The notes below the pieces were generated by a model. That model saw only the letters and a program-made list of their open reading frames with translations. It did no database searches and had not been told where the DNA came from. Shown piece after piece: positions 34,501-46,049 of a stretch of DNA of 64,000 nucleotides (its first letter is position 1; each line of letters begins with the position of its first letter). The translations under genes were made by a program, and so were the position numbers. The DNA comes from Hydractinia symbiolongicarpus (taxonomy: Eukaryota; Cnidaria; Hydrozoa; Anthoathecata; Hydractiniidae). The stretch covers positions 24,404,501 through 24,468,500 of the forward strand of contig NC_079886.1 in NCBI RefSeq assembly GCF_029227915.1. The letters are read 5' to 3'.

Positions 34501-37500
34501 TTTCGAGTATCTCTAAAAGAAGCTGGAGAATTTGAAGAAGAAATCAGTGTGATTGGTTTTGATGATTTGGAAGTTGTAGGTAAGGTTTGAAGAAGCTTTT
34601 TGATGAATTATGCTTTGTTTACAAAAAAATAATATCTATATGTTAAAAATTTTTGTAAGGAAACGGAAAGATCCTCTGATTTAAACTATCTCTTTAATTT
34701 CAGATGGTGACAAATGTAACCACGTATCAAGTGTTGATGGCATTATTGTTTGTGCACATAACAGAGGTGATGTAGACGACGCTCACGTTTTTGTTGGAGA
34801 AGTAGAAAACTTAAAAAGAGCTGACAAAATAATGTGTTCTTTTACACCTGGAGCAAATATCAACAGAATAACTTTGAGTGAGTTTCAAGAACTAGGAGAC
34901 AAGTATCTTTACCGAAATTCGTGCAAGGAACTAAAACCGTACATTGAGGATGTCCTACGTTTCCCTGCTTCATATTTAGTTGAGAAGAATGACGAAATAT
35001 TACAAGTCACTAACATGCTTGAGAAGCGCCTAGAGAAATATAAATCCCATTTCCGCGCAATTATATCTCAATATAATGATGAATATCACTTAAAGTATGC
35101 TGGGTACACACGTAAACAATTGGACGAACAGGGTATTTATTCAAGAAATCATAAAAATAGGATTGTTTTACTTACTTCAACCTTGCCAGCTGTAGTTAAT
35201 ATTCGCATAGCTTCTGGTGATTTAAACGAAATTCAGAAAGCATTCAGCGCTACGAACATAGACTTAAAGTCATTGCTACTGACTTATAAGTACCTTTTAA
35301 AAGGGAAACACATCCCCTTGTTTGGAGTTGTGGCTTGTCCATCTTTAACAAGACATCAAATTGACGAGTTTCAATTCCTGTGTGATACATGCAAGCCATT
35401 TGTGCTTACAAAGGATGATTTACGCGACGTTGATGCATTTAAGCAATGGTGGTTGGTTACTCTGCAAGAAACTGTTGATTCGTCTTTGAAGCAGTATGAT
35501 GCACCAATGACAGATAATCTGAATACGCTGTTCTTCCAGATTACAAGCCAAACAGTTGCAGTCATGGCAACTATTCGTACTGACCTCCCTACATTATCAG
35601 CTAACGTGAATGACCAAGTTACATCAATAATGCTGAACAAGCACCAACTGGAAGCAATTTATGGTCCGGAAATGAAGAAAATCGTAAAAGGTTCTTACGG
35701 TAGTGGAAAGAGCGTGGTGGCTAAACAAATTGTGAAATCTATTTTCTCTAATTCAACTGTAAAGACGTGTTTGTATTATATATGTGGTGATCCGTTTACA
35801 CTGCTTGATTATGAAATGAGGAGGTTTGCTGATGAGCTTCACAGGGTTTACAGTAATAGCCCTGTTGAAATTATATGCAAGAATATCACTGAAATGGCAG
35901 GAGAATATGACCTGGAAGACTTCACACCTTATGGTCTTTTGCATCAGCTGGGTGAGAAACATAAAGAAACGTCTGGTTGCCGTGTCCACGTTGTGATTGA
36001 TGAGTATGATGGGGAGTATTTCCGCCAAGGCGAATCCAGCAGACTTCGTACTTTATTTCAGTTTAATGATGCCTTTAAAAATTCATACGTTGTCATTATG
36101 ACTCGTGGTCTAGAAAAGGAGAGAACGCTACATGTTGGAGAAAAGATGCATCCGCATTTTAGTAACTGCTTTCAAGGTACTGGTATGGAAATTATCAACT
36201 TGCCGTCAACCATGCGTTTTTCCAACGATGTACATCAGCTGCTTGCATCTGCGCAGCATACCATCTTTAAAACAAGGAGTTGCCTTCACTCAGTCATTGA
36301 TACAAGCAAAGATAATATTGACGCGAGCATTAAGTCTGTGGACAGTGTTGAAACACTCCATGCAAGAAGAAATAAAGAGTCAAGCTATCTATTCGCCCAT
36401 AACAGTTTAAATGGCGAAGAAATTAATCTTTATTCGGAGAACCTCTGTGAAAATCAGAATATTCCCCCAATGAGAAATTTTGTTACCAATACGTTTACTA
36501 CTGCTGCCATTAATTCCAATGCTACAACACCTGAACCCTATCCTTCCTCAATCAAAACCAATTCACGAATCAAGTTGGATTTCGATCAAGTGTCACACCT
36601 GGTTGGCCTTGATGAATCACACAGCAACGCTATGACAACAACCGTCTTTAACTATATTCGTGGAGATTGTGGCCACTCACTAACTGGACAGAAACCAACT
36701 ATGTATTATTTTCCCATGGAATTCCATGACAGAGGTATAATTGCTCTTAGCATGCTCTCCCAAGTTCTCCACCATGAATGTCTTAATACATCCGGAAAAG
36801 TGGTGATCATTTGTAACGACATAAGAGATAATGAACTAGTAGTCAACGCATTCCGTGTGTTGATCACACGATCAGATTTTACCTACGTGAATTATGTTCC
36901 TGGCCTGACAGGTCAAGTACCGACCAGAAAAGAGAAGGATGCAATCGTCGAAAAATTCCACGGATATAAGAAATGTGTTCTTATTACAGATAATCAAGGT
37001 TTTCGGGGTTTAGAGTGTGAGACTGTAGTAATGACAATCAATCCGAACGAATACTACAAACGTCATTTCTTGGCTGAAAGTGTTGCAAGATCTACATCGA
37101 GATTATTCATGCTGGTAACATCACAAAAAGAATCTAGAAATAAACAAGGTACATTTCAGAGTGTGATTGATGCTTGGATTCGGGATGATTTGGTTCGAGT
37201 TAGAAGAGTCAAGACAGGACTCTACTCGAACATTTGTAAGCGAAGTGAAGAAGAATGTATAGTTGATCTGGATCTGATTGACAAAGAGAGTATACAAACG
37301 CAGTCGATTCATAGCAACGCTGTAGCCTTTGCTTTGGAAGATGCCAGGTTAGATTTTAATATTTAATTTATCTTAAACAATACTATAAAAGAAAAGAGAT
37401 GCAGCAATAACGTGACATGACTTCAATTCGCCTCTTCTAAGGCGGATATGTTAACCTTATTTGGTATGGGTGTATAAAGTACCTGCGGCAAATTCAAATT

Positions 37501-39334
37501 TTAATATCTATTAAATTATTTTAAGCACAGAAACTTTCACGTTTTTTGCTTTTTTGGTCATTTTCATGCCTTTAACCAACAACATTTGGTTTTTTTATTC
37601 ATTTCTTTGCTATCCCGATTCCTTCAAACAGTTGCAGATTTTTGATTACCAATAAAAAAAAAGAAAAAACTAAAGAGGATTGTTGCCATTCGCGCAAGAT
37701 TTTTTCCTTGCAAATGAAGTGATTTTTTTAGTTTCGCGAAAGTTTTTTACGTGAAACTCATCCAATAGTTTTTGTTGCAAAAAAGTAGTTGTTGAATGTG
37801 ACTATTAATATTTTTATTTATTGGCACATTTTCCAACAATTTTGATGACGTCACAAATATTATTATACATCGCTAAAAGCCACCATAGAAAACTCTTCAA
37901 AACAAAAACAAAAAATAATGATCATATGAGCATGAAAATTTTACATTGTTATTAACTCAAATGTTGCCACCATCTGTTTTGCTCAATTTTGACGATCTTA
38001 AACACTGATCCATTTTTTTGCAAAAACGTGAAAATATGTTTTACAAAATGTGACAAAATATTGCCCAAAACACGATTTTCATAGATAATGGTTTTTTCCT
38101 CAATTTTAAAATTGCTGATGATGCTACACATCCAAAAATACTGATGTCAGCAAAGAAATAATTATGTCTATAAACTGTAACTCTGTCAACAGTTGTGGAC
38201 AGCGGGCACTTTTAAGCCCCCTGCACTGTCATGGCCCAAAAACGCCCATGCCAAATAGGGTCAGAAAATGAATTCATCAAAGAAAAATGTTTCTTCATGA
38301 AGTGAATTTGCAGAATTCGGTATTTCAACCAGTAAGAAAAATGTTAGGTTATTGTGAACATTATTTACTAAAAAGTTGCATTTTTTAGACGCGTGCATGA
38401 ACGTTTTAATGCTGTTGCTATAAGTATTGGGTAAGAATTTATTGTTATTTTCGGGGTTTTTTTGTTTTTTTAGTATTTAAGCTAATTTTCACCTTATTTA
38501 TTTATCCAAGGTCTCAACTTGATGACGCAGCTAAGGAACTTCCGCAAGACGGTAAAACTCTGTATAGTAATATTTTCTTTAAGAAGCAGACTGGCGTCAT
38601 TTTTTAGTGCATTTTAAAAAGTGAAACAATTTTTGTATGCTCTCTCACGCTTATTTTGCTAGAAAGTAAAAAGAATGTTGTGTGTTATCTTGACGTTATG
38701 TTATCTAGAAGTCTTAACATAACACCCCGAAATAAATTTCATTTTGCTGAAAAGCGTTTGAATACAGAATCTGAGTCCGAGCTACAGATTAAAACGAGTT
38801 ATGGTTGCCTTTTTGTAGATTTCTAAATTTGGATCGAATTACTTTTTTCTTTTAGTGATTGATTCGATCGAAGCAGAAAACAAGGAAGATATATTTGTAG
38901 CACTGTTGAACGAAAATCCTGATATAATAAAAATGTGTGACAGAAAGAACAAACGCAATCCTCTTCTTTGGTCCGCTTATCATAATCGTCCAAAGATCAT
39001 GAAATCTTTGCTGCAACAAGGTTGCGATGTAGGCGTTGCTGATAACTTACCTTTAACGTCATATCACTGGTGTGCACGTAACGGCTACAGCGAATGCCTA
39101 CACATGCTTTTAGAGCGTGATTGTTCCTACATTGATAAACTAGACGGAGTAAGTCAGACGGCTTTAATACTTGCCGCGAAGCATGGCCAAATTGATTGCG
39201 TGAAATTGCTACTTCGGTATGGTGCAAATGCTCAAATAAGGAATGTTTCTTCGCAAACAGCGTATGATGTTGCTGGCACGAGAACGTTAACGCAAAATAA
39301 AAAAGCTGTCGAGGACTTACTTTCATCAGTATAA
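31505..39334 (+). CDS. HEPN - SF1-like helicase/NTPase - ankyrin-repeat protein
   Basis: Exons: 31505-32501, 33154-33181, 34308-34579, 34704-37347, 38389-38430, 38511-38551, 38856-39334; the sum is 4503 nt (1500 aa plus stop), all phases match. Residues 1-270 resemble the DZIP3-like HEPN domain, with the Rx4H RNase signature RNLFSH at 184-189, interrupted by a 62-residue cysteine-rich insert (97-158, 18 Cys). Residues about 345-430 form a beta-rich module (REWDDW...YKYSFRV), like CBM48 or another Ig-like fold. Residues about 755-1240 are a two-lobed P-loop motor: Walker A GSYGSGKS 762-769, Walker B VIDE 863-866, NLPSTMRFS, then motif V-like GFRGLE 1198-1203 and motif VI-like VARSTSR 1226-1232. 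About four ankyrin repeats end the protein (1342-1500). HEPN domains of this kind usually cleave RNA; the ATPase may sense nucleic acid or remodel a complex. The role in defence is inference. The ATG at 31505 is the first in-frame ATG of the exon. Confidence 0.85.
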
Positions 39335-40770
39335 CGTCACTGTCAAATGATTCAGACTGAACAGTAAATGCAAGTGTTTAAGTTTGCCAATGGTTAGAAT
39401 GAAAAACTAAAAAAAAAAAATCGTTGAGTAATTTGGTAGCTACTCTAAGAAAAGTACACGCTTTTTATAAGAACCAGTAAAATCTGACCTGCGCCTGGAT
39501 GTTCTTATTCTCTTCCTATTTTGTTTTTAATAAAAAGAACGCGACATGACAATTCAGCCTTATGTTCTTCTTATTTATGGATTTTTTTCCTCAAATTTTG
39601 TTTTATATGAAAAGATTGGTGTTTCTTGTTGCAAATGGAGCTCTGCAATTGTCTTCATCAACAATCGAGTCAAAAAAATGACTGATTGAGAGTAGAATAG
39701 AATTTACATCTAATAATTTTGTTTATTTTTTAACCAAAATTCAGACTTAGTTAACAATAATTTGCACCTAAACAGACTGTTCTTATGTTGTTCTTATTTT
39801 TCGACAAAATCCGAGGCTCGTGTTCTTATAAAATTGTTCTTATAAAAAGGCGTGACATAAAAAATTCGACTTTATATATTTATTTTTGTGTGTATGTAAT
39901 AACTTATATGTTGTGCGTTCAGTGCACATATTTATAGTCGGCTGTTTTGCAATATTTTGATTGTATTATGCTATATTTTGATTGGGTCAACTTTTATTTT
40001 TGCAGTAAATAATATTGGATAAAAAATCAAAAAATTTATCTATATTCCATTTTTTCAGAAACTCAGGGGAAATTTTTTTCAAGACTCAGGGAAAAAAGGT
40101 TTCTTTTTATTATACTTGGGAAAAAAGTGCCCTCCATCGTTTGGCATCAAGCCATTGTAAAACATATTGTTATTTTTATTTACACATTTGTGTTTTCTTA
40201 ACTTTGTATATAAAAAATATGTATTATGTATATTCACTTATTATTTAAATTTTTTTGTATGTATATATTCGTATTTAAAACAGCGCTTGTTTTCATTCAC
40301 CTGATTTCACATGGACAATAAAGTTGTTTTCACCAAAAATTATTTATCTCAAAGCAAAATAAAAACTTTTTTTTTTCCCTCTATGTTCGCCCTGAATATC
40401 TTTCATAATGTTGCGTTCCTTTTCCGATCCTTGTGACTTTTCTAAGAAAATTTTTCGCGTTGGAACTAAAATCAAACTAAAAGAAAATGTTGTACTACCG
40501 CGTCCTTGATAATATTTTTTGTCCGTGTGAACCTAGCTTAACACATGGACTATGCTGTATTTAACACTTACACATCAGATTGTTATTTTTGTCTCAGGAA
40601 AAACCTTTAATCCTTAGGAAGAGTTTCTATCAATAAGCAAATTCAGATTGTGCTACTTTTTTGTATCGTTATGTAATCTCTTACGGTGCATTGTCAAGTT
40701 TTTAATTGGCAGGAATGTTAGAAAAATCGAGGTCAACTTTTGAGCGGCCTCTCTTATTTTCTAGACTGTG
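39335..40770. other. 3' region of the HEPN gene and intergenic DNA
   Basis: The canonical hexamer AATAAA at 39529-39534, 195 bp after the stop codon, is the likely polyadenylation signal. Beyond it I see only A+T-rich sequence without exon-like frames. Confidence 0.5.
39529..39534 (+). terminator. Polyadenylation signal AATAAA, HEPN gene
   Basis: First AATAAA after the stop codon at 39332-39334. Use of the site is inferred from position only. Confidence 0.6.
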
Positions 40771-40830
40771 AAGATGGTGTAGTGGTCGCGCCTTTGACTT
40801 TCAATCATAAGTTGCAAGTTCGAGTCCCCA
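40771..40830 (+). repeat. tRNA-like SINE head
   Basis: GATGGTGTAGTGGTCGCGC is A-box-like and GCAAGTTCGAGTCCCCA contains a near-perfect B box at the expected distance. The acceptor stem does not pair convincingly, so a tRNA-derived SINE is more likely than a working tRNA. Confidence 0.45.
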
Positions 40831-40986
40831 CTTAGCGCGCTTTAATTGCAGTGTTGTCGGCCGATTTGGACCATCTACTGAACGCGACCAGTTTGTGTAG
40901 CAGGCAAGCAAATTAGATTAATACTATATGAATCTTTAGCGGGTAACGTAATAGTTGCAGTCAAAGTGACGGAAAGCCAAACGTTA

Positions 40987-41051
40987 CAACAGTATCCCCA
41001 AGGAGTAAACATCCGTTGTAGATCTCAAAGAGCTCTGGGGACCAGAACGGT
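40987..41051. mobile_element. Short MITE-like element (CTCTGGGG ends)
   Basis: Left ACAACAGTATCCCCAAGGA and right AAAGAGCTCTGGGGACCAGAA are weakly inverted. The right end is nearly identical to that of the copy at 8019-8090, which supports the assignment. Confidence 0.35.
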
Positions 41052-42034
41052 AAGTTAGTAGTATTAGAATTATTTCTTGAGTTTAAAAGCCATGAATAGC
41101 GTTAGAAATCTGATAAAATTATCCCGGAAAAGACGGGTATTTTTTGTTGCAAATTATGTAAATACCCTGAAATAGTTAAATCAAAAAAATATTGTAAATA
41201 TAGGGAAAAACTATATGACGCAGGAAAATTTAAAGGACTTTTGTTACGAATTCGAAAAAAATTAAGAAATCTTTCCTGATATCTTTTTTATGAATCATTT
41301 ATCTTTTCAGGCGTTATATTTTTATTGTGAAAACACGAAAAAAAAAGAGATTTGACTCAAACATTTTTAAATCAACAACTTACATGACAACAGGAAAAAA
41401 ATGAAGGGTTCAAACACAGAATAAAATTTCTGACACCAACTCTAGTATTGGGGGGGGGGGTACTATTGGAGGCTACAGAATTCTAGAATTAAAATAAAGA
41501 AGAGTGTGCTTATAACACAACAAGAAGCCCTGCGGCTTAAAGATTTCCGCCATTAGCAACAATCTGAACTTTGAAGAGGACCGAGTAATATGGGGGAACA
41601 AAATCATTGAATATTCTAAAATCTTAAAATTCAATTCTTGATTATTATTGAAACTGTAAATCATAGCTAACTTAACTTACATAAACTTCATTTCTCTATA
41701 AGAACAATTTTAAAAGAAAAATAATTAACCTGATGAACAATAAAAACAAAATAAGAACAACGGCAAGGCTGAAAATTTATTTATTTTTTATTTTTCTCTG
41801 AAAATAGCGTGGAAAAAAATATCTTTAAAAGTGGCAGCAAATTATTTTTTACATAATCAGTTACGAAAGATAACTTTTCTTTTATAACACACTTGTCACA
41901 ATTTTTATAGCTATAATACATTATCTTTCACCAAAAATATTCAGGCTCAACAATTTCTTTTTAAATTAAAATTCATGAATAATTAATTAGTTCTGCTGGA
42001 TATAGTTTTTTTGTTATGAGGATGAAACGCGTAC
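41052..42034. other. No gene recognised
   Basis: A+T-rich DNA with a ten-G homopolymer at about 41451-41460. No supported exon in either strand. Confidence 0.5.
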
Positions 42035-42530
42035 GCAAACAATTTGTTGCACTTGGGGACACAATTTACCCGTATTACGAAGCAATCCATACACATTAAA
42101 TTCGGTTTTTTTAGGAAATTCCATCTTTGAAAAAATCATTAAGGAGACAATTTACCCGTATTAGAAAGCAAACAATACATATAAGATTAGCCTGATATAA
42201 CAACTTTGACCTTTTGCAAAGAAAACTTAAGAAAGAAATTAATCCATGCAGATGTGATTAGCTCAATTTTGAAAATTAAGCATTTACAAAACTAAGGAGA
42301 AAATTTCCAAATCAAGATCCATACACGCGACATTAGCCCGATTTTAGACAAAAAGCAATCTATACACATGAAAGCAGCTTATATTTGTAAACTAGGCGAT
42401 TGCAAAACAGAGAGAGAATTTCCAGATCAAGAAGCCATCCATGTACACCAGGTTAGGCCGCTTCAAATACGTTTTAGATCGATTTCTCTAATTGAACAAG
42501 TAATCTACGACACACCAGATTAGCTTTAAT
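42035..42530. repeat. Degenerate tandem repeat, roughly 60-120 bp period
   Basis: The phrase ACAATTTACCCGTATTA(C/A)GAA(A)GCAA..ATACA(C/T)AT recurs near 42061 and 42149, and looser forms (AATTTCCA.ATCAAGA..CCAT..ACAC..G) near 42303 and 42418. It is an old, badly decayed array. Confidence 0.5.
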
Positions 42531-42589
42531 TTGTAAGTTGGGCATTTTCAAAAAACAGTACTCTAAGGGTTAAAAAGAGATTTTCCACT

Positions 42590-42790
42590 CGTTTGCCTTG
42601 TTTCGTTGACTGAAAGCAAATATTTAGAAGAAAAAGTTCCGAATCGAATACTACACCGTGATATCATTCGTAATGCGCACTCTGTTTGTCTTGTTTCGTT
42701 GAATTTAGAGACTGAAAACAAATTTTTCGAAGAAAAAGATCCAAATCGAATACTAGACCATATTATCATTCGTAATGCGCACTTTGTTTA
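42590..42790. repeat. Two-copy direct tandem duplication of about 95-102 bp
   Basis: TGTTTCGTTGA...ACTGAAA.CAAAT followed by GAAGAAAAAG.TCC and AATCGAATACTA..CC, ending TCATTCGTAATGCGCACT, occurs at 42598-42694 and again at 42692-42790. The second copy has a 7-bp addition and scattered substitutions. Open frames on both strands simply repeat with it. No gene is inferred. Confidence 0.75.
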
Positions 42791-43249
42791 GACCAAAAAT
42801 TTTTCGTTGATGTTTTTAACTTAAAATATAAGTTAGTTTATTTAGATTTTGACCTGAGCTGTGGCATACGGAAATTTAATACATACAGTTTATATTTTTA
42901 CTCAATGATGTTTTAATTAGAATTTAGGAAAAAATAATTTTTTGAGGAAACTAAATTTTTTCACTTCCTATTTAACCGAGGAAGGCGAGTAAAACAATGA
43001 CAGAAGTTCGTAGAGAAGCGTATATTTTAAATTCTACGTAAAATTGCCAAATACTTGCCGTTGATTTAATCAGTTTTCGTTCCCCAGACACGCAATTCTG
43101 TGTCGTTTTCTGAAACTATATTCTTTCGATTTGTTCCATTGGTGAATGAAGAATTGCAGATAGAACAAGAAATGTGCTTGGCTCATCAATCTAACTGAAC
43201 TTTTTATCTAAAGAATGAAGCTATTCACAAATCGACGTAACCACGCTCG

Positions 43250-44345
43250 CGAAAAAAGGATGGAATTTAAGTAAAATGCAGTGGTAAACTTATGAGTGTA
43301 CCCGTGAAAACATCATGAAAAAGCGCGTGTGTTGGTAGAATCTTAATTTTCTGTTCTTGACGTATTCGCTTAAAATGCACGCATGATCATAGAACATATC
43401 TAATGGGGCCTCTTCTAGATGTATATAAAAAGAAGCAGGTGCATCTTTTCGGCCTTTAATACTAGGTATGACGTGAAATCCACAGCAGTGGCCATGTATT
43501 GGGTAAAAAGAACACAAACTTCATGTCTTGCTTGCTCACTTGTAGAAATGACTTTTGACAAACTTCAATAGGGACGTCGTCGTATTTGCTTGAGTTGCTG
43601 GAGTCGGCAGAAAATATCCTAACTTGTTTGCCATAATTTGAAGAATAAAAAACAAAGGCCAAACTCAGCTGGATTGTAAGAACCTTCAAATAACTGTTCT
43701 GGTTGCATTTTAAAGGAATGAATTGTTTTCACAAAATATGCAGGGTACAAAGGTAAATTAATCACATCGTTGCGTGGAAGACAATTTAGAGAGTGTTCTG
43801 AAGACTTAATAATTACATCTGCAACCTTTTGATAGAATTGTTGCTGGTAACAAAATACCAGTACAGACGAGCGAGTCCCCCTACCTACTTGACATGCAAA
43901 TTCCAAATCTATAATAATATTTACTGCACGGAATGGTATAAGAGTATCAACACAAGAATCGTTGGACAACTGTTTAAAAACGGACGCTATTGCTTTTTTT
44001 TTCATTTATGTTGGTATTATCAGATATCAAGCGGCAGTAAAGACCGACGGACATCGATGACAAATGTGTGTGTGATTGCTCCTAATGGAAACATAATGCA
44101 TCGTCACCTATTCGATTTTTTTCTGAGATCTATTTTTAGTACGTACAATAAGCTACGAAGAGGACGATATAATTTCCTATTATTGTCAGTTCTTGATGTT
44201 ATAAAGCAACTGCCAAGCCTTCTAAAACGAGAAGAAATAACTTTGTCTGCTTGCAGGATTTCTATTGGTTCTACAAATGCATTCTTGAACCCCATTCTTC
44301 CTACCGTCACATGAAAGCACGTTAGGTTTCCCATCACATTCTACG
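43250..44345 (-). pseudogene. Degraded KDZ-like transposase fragment
   Basis: Read on the minus strand, overlapping open pieces in different frames join into one recognisable protein with frameshifts. Near 44340 there is a CDGKPNVLSCDG segment, resembling the C..CG..P.VL..D segment of these proteins. Around 43700-43880 there is a middle part with a cysteine and PAEFGLCFLFF. At 43330-43500 comes PIHGHCCGFHVIPSIKGRKD, then FYDHACILSEYVKNR and RFYQHTRFF, typical of the core of Kyakuja-Dileera-Zisupton-like transposases in invertebrates. A further frameshift near 43320 is needed to read on into FHDVF. Stops and frameshifts show that it is dead. Family assignment is from motif memory and is moderate. 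Confidence 0.5.
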
Positions 44346-46049
44346 CATGTTTTCCGGAAATCAATATCCATGTGAGACGCTCAACCCAACTACTATGCTA
44401 TGAATAATGGAACTGACATGAATTTTTCATTTAGAACACGGCGACAATATCGAGCTTCCATTATTTTTATAACACCCCTGAAAGTAATTTTTTCGTTATT
44501 CACGGCCTCTGTAAACTCCCAACCTATTTCATAACCAGCGCAAATTTTAGAGGATCAATAATACCAACAGCATATTTAACTTAACATGTAAAAATATATA
44601 AAAAAACAAGGACAGACTTATCAACGTCAACGTTACGCAACTTTCAAAATGGCCGTAATAACACGGCTCTCTGCTTTACACATCCCTTTGTCGTGGCTGC
44701 AAAATCTCGGATTGGTTTTTCAAAAATATCAGGCGTTGCAATTGAATGCTACACGCGGGAGAATAAAACAAAGTCGGTAAATATATATCGCATTTGGTAT
44801 TTTGTGCAGATATAAGAATTTCGTGATTAATTAACAGGACGCGCTTTTCGCGGACAAACAGGCAAAATACCGCTATTATTAAAAAGACTAACGATATCAT
44901 ACGTCTATTGGTTTTTCGGTCAGTTGCTCATAAAGTTGATCTTGTTAACTCACCATATGATTTTTTAACAATAGCCAATAATAATTACATTATTTAGAAC
45001 TATTTTCAGCTTTTGTACTCTGATCCTAACTTCAATGGAATATCAAATCTACGGAGACTCTTTAAATGAGATAAATTTTATACTTATGCCTTTTTGGAAC
45101 ATCTTTGTTCCATGTAAATAGAAGTTTTGACTTTTAATTTGGAATTCTTCCATATCTGTTAAAAAAAGTATTTTTTTCTTTTTCCTAATGATACGTTATA
45201 TTACTGACATGCCTTCTACAGAATTCCAGCCTAAGAGCCTTTGCCGATAAAAAGTTATGACCTGTGAAATTTTAACTACATGGAATAATTTCATCGTAAA
45301 CGGCTCTAAACTTTAATGTGATATAGCTTCTCTACGGCAGCAGCTTCTTCAGTCAAAAATCATTGGAACATTTAAATTTTTATGCATCTAAGAGATTTAT
45401 TTGGTTTAAGAACTAATCAAGCTATACTATTGAAATACTGCCCCGAAAAAAAGAGATAGAATTTACACTTTTGCATGGTCTGAAATAAAAACACACGTAA
45501 TGTCTTTGGATTGATTGGCCTGCTTTAGCGCGTTTGATGCGTCATTTTCAGGGAAGACACTTGTTTCTACTGCTGTACGGATAAGTACATAACAGTAACG
45601 CCCGGTAAATTTATAGTATAATTATCCGACATCCTCTCTATATAACAAATACATATTTTTTCTATGTCGATAAAGTATGAAGGTTGTTAGTTATGTTGTA
45701 CGTCGTGTGTCGGGACCAGTTAGCCCGGTGCTAAATGAAGTCATTGCCGTCCTCAGGGGTTCTTGCCTATTTGACATTAAGGCTAGCGGCTTTTAGTCGG
45801 ACAACAAACCCTGGAAACGAGAATGATCGATCCTGAAAACAACTGAAGTGCTCGTGGAGGGGTACGGCTGGTCAGTTTTTCTTAAATTCCATTAGATTGA
45901 TAGATGTTTTTTGTATTTTTTTCCTCTCAGCTACCTACCACCCAAAAGACATTTTTCCGCCCTACATTTGCGCCCTATGTTTACATAATGATGACCAGAG
46001 CTGCGGCAGATATAATTATTTTGTACTTTTTTAACATAGCTAGCTAGTT
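44346..46049. other. Intergenic with scattered repeats
   Basis: Contains the inverted copy of the 25.5-kb repeat family at 44822-44890 (AACAGGACGCGCTTTTCGCG ... CAGGCAAAATACCGCTATTA) and a MITE at 45743-45825. No exon recognised. Confidence 0.5.
45743..45825. mobile_element. MITE-like element, 5' of the UBA-UBX-LRR gene
   Basis: CATTGCCGTCCTCAGGGGTT at the left and AAACCCTGGAAACGAGAATG at the right are imperfect inverted ends 83 bp apart. It lies about 225 bp upstream of the next start codon, so it may lie in or near the promoter. Confidence 0.5.
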
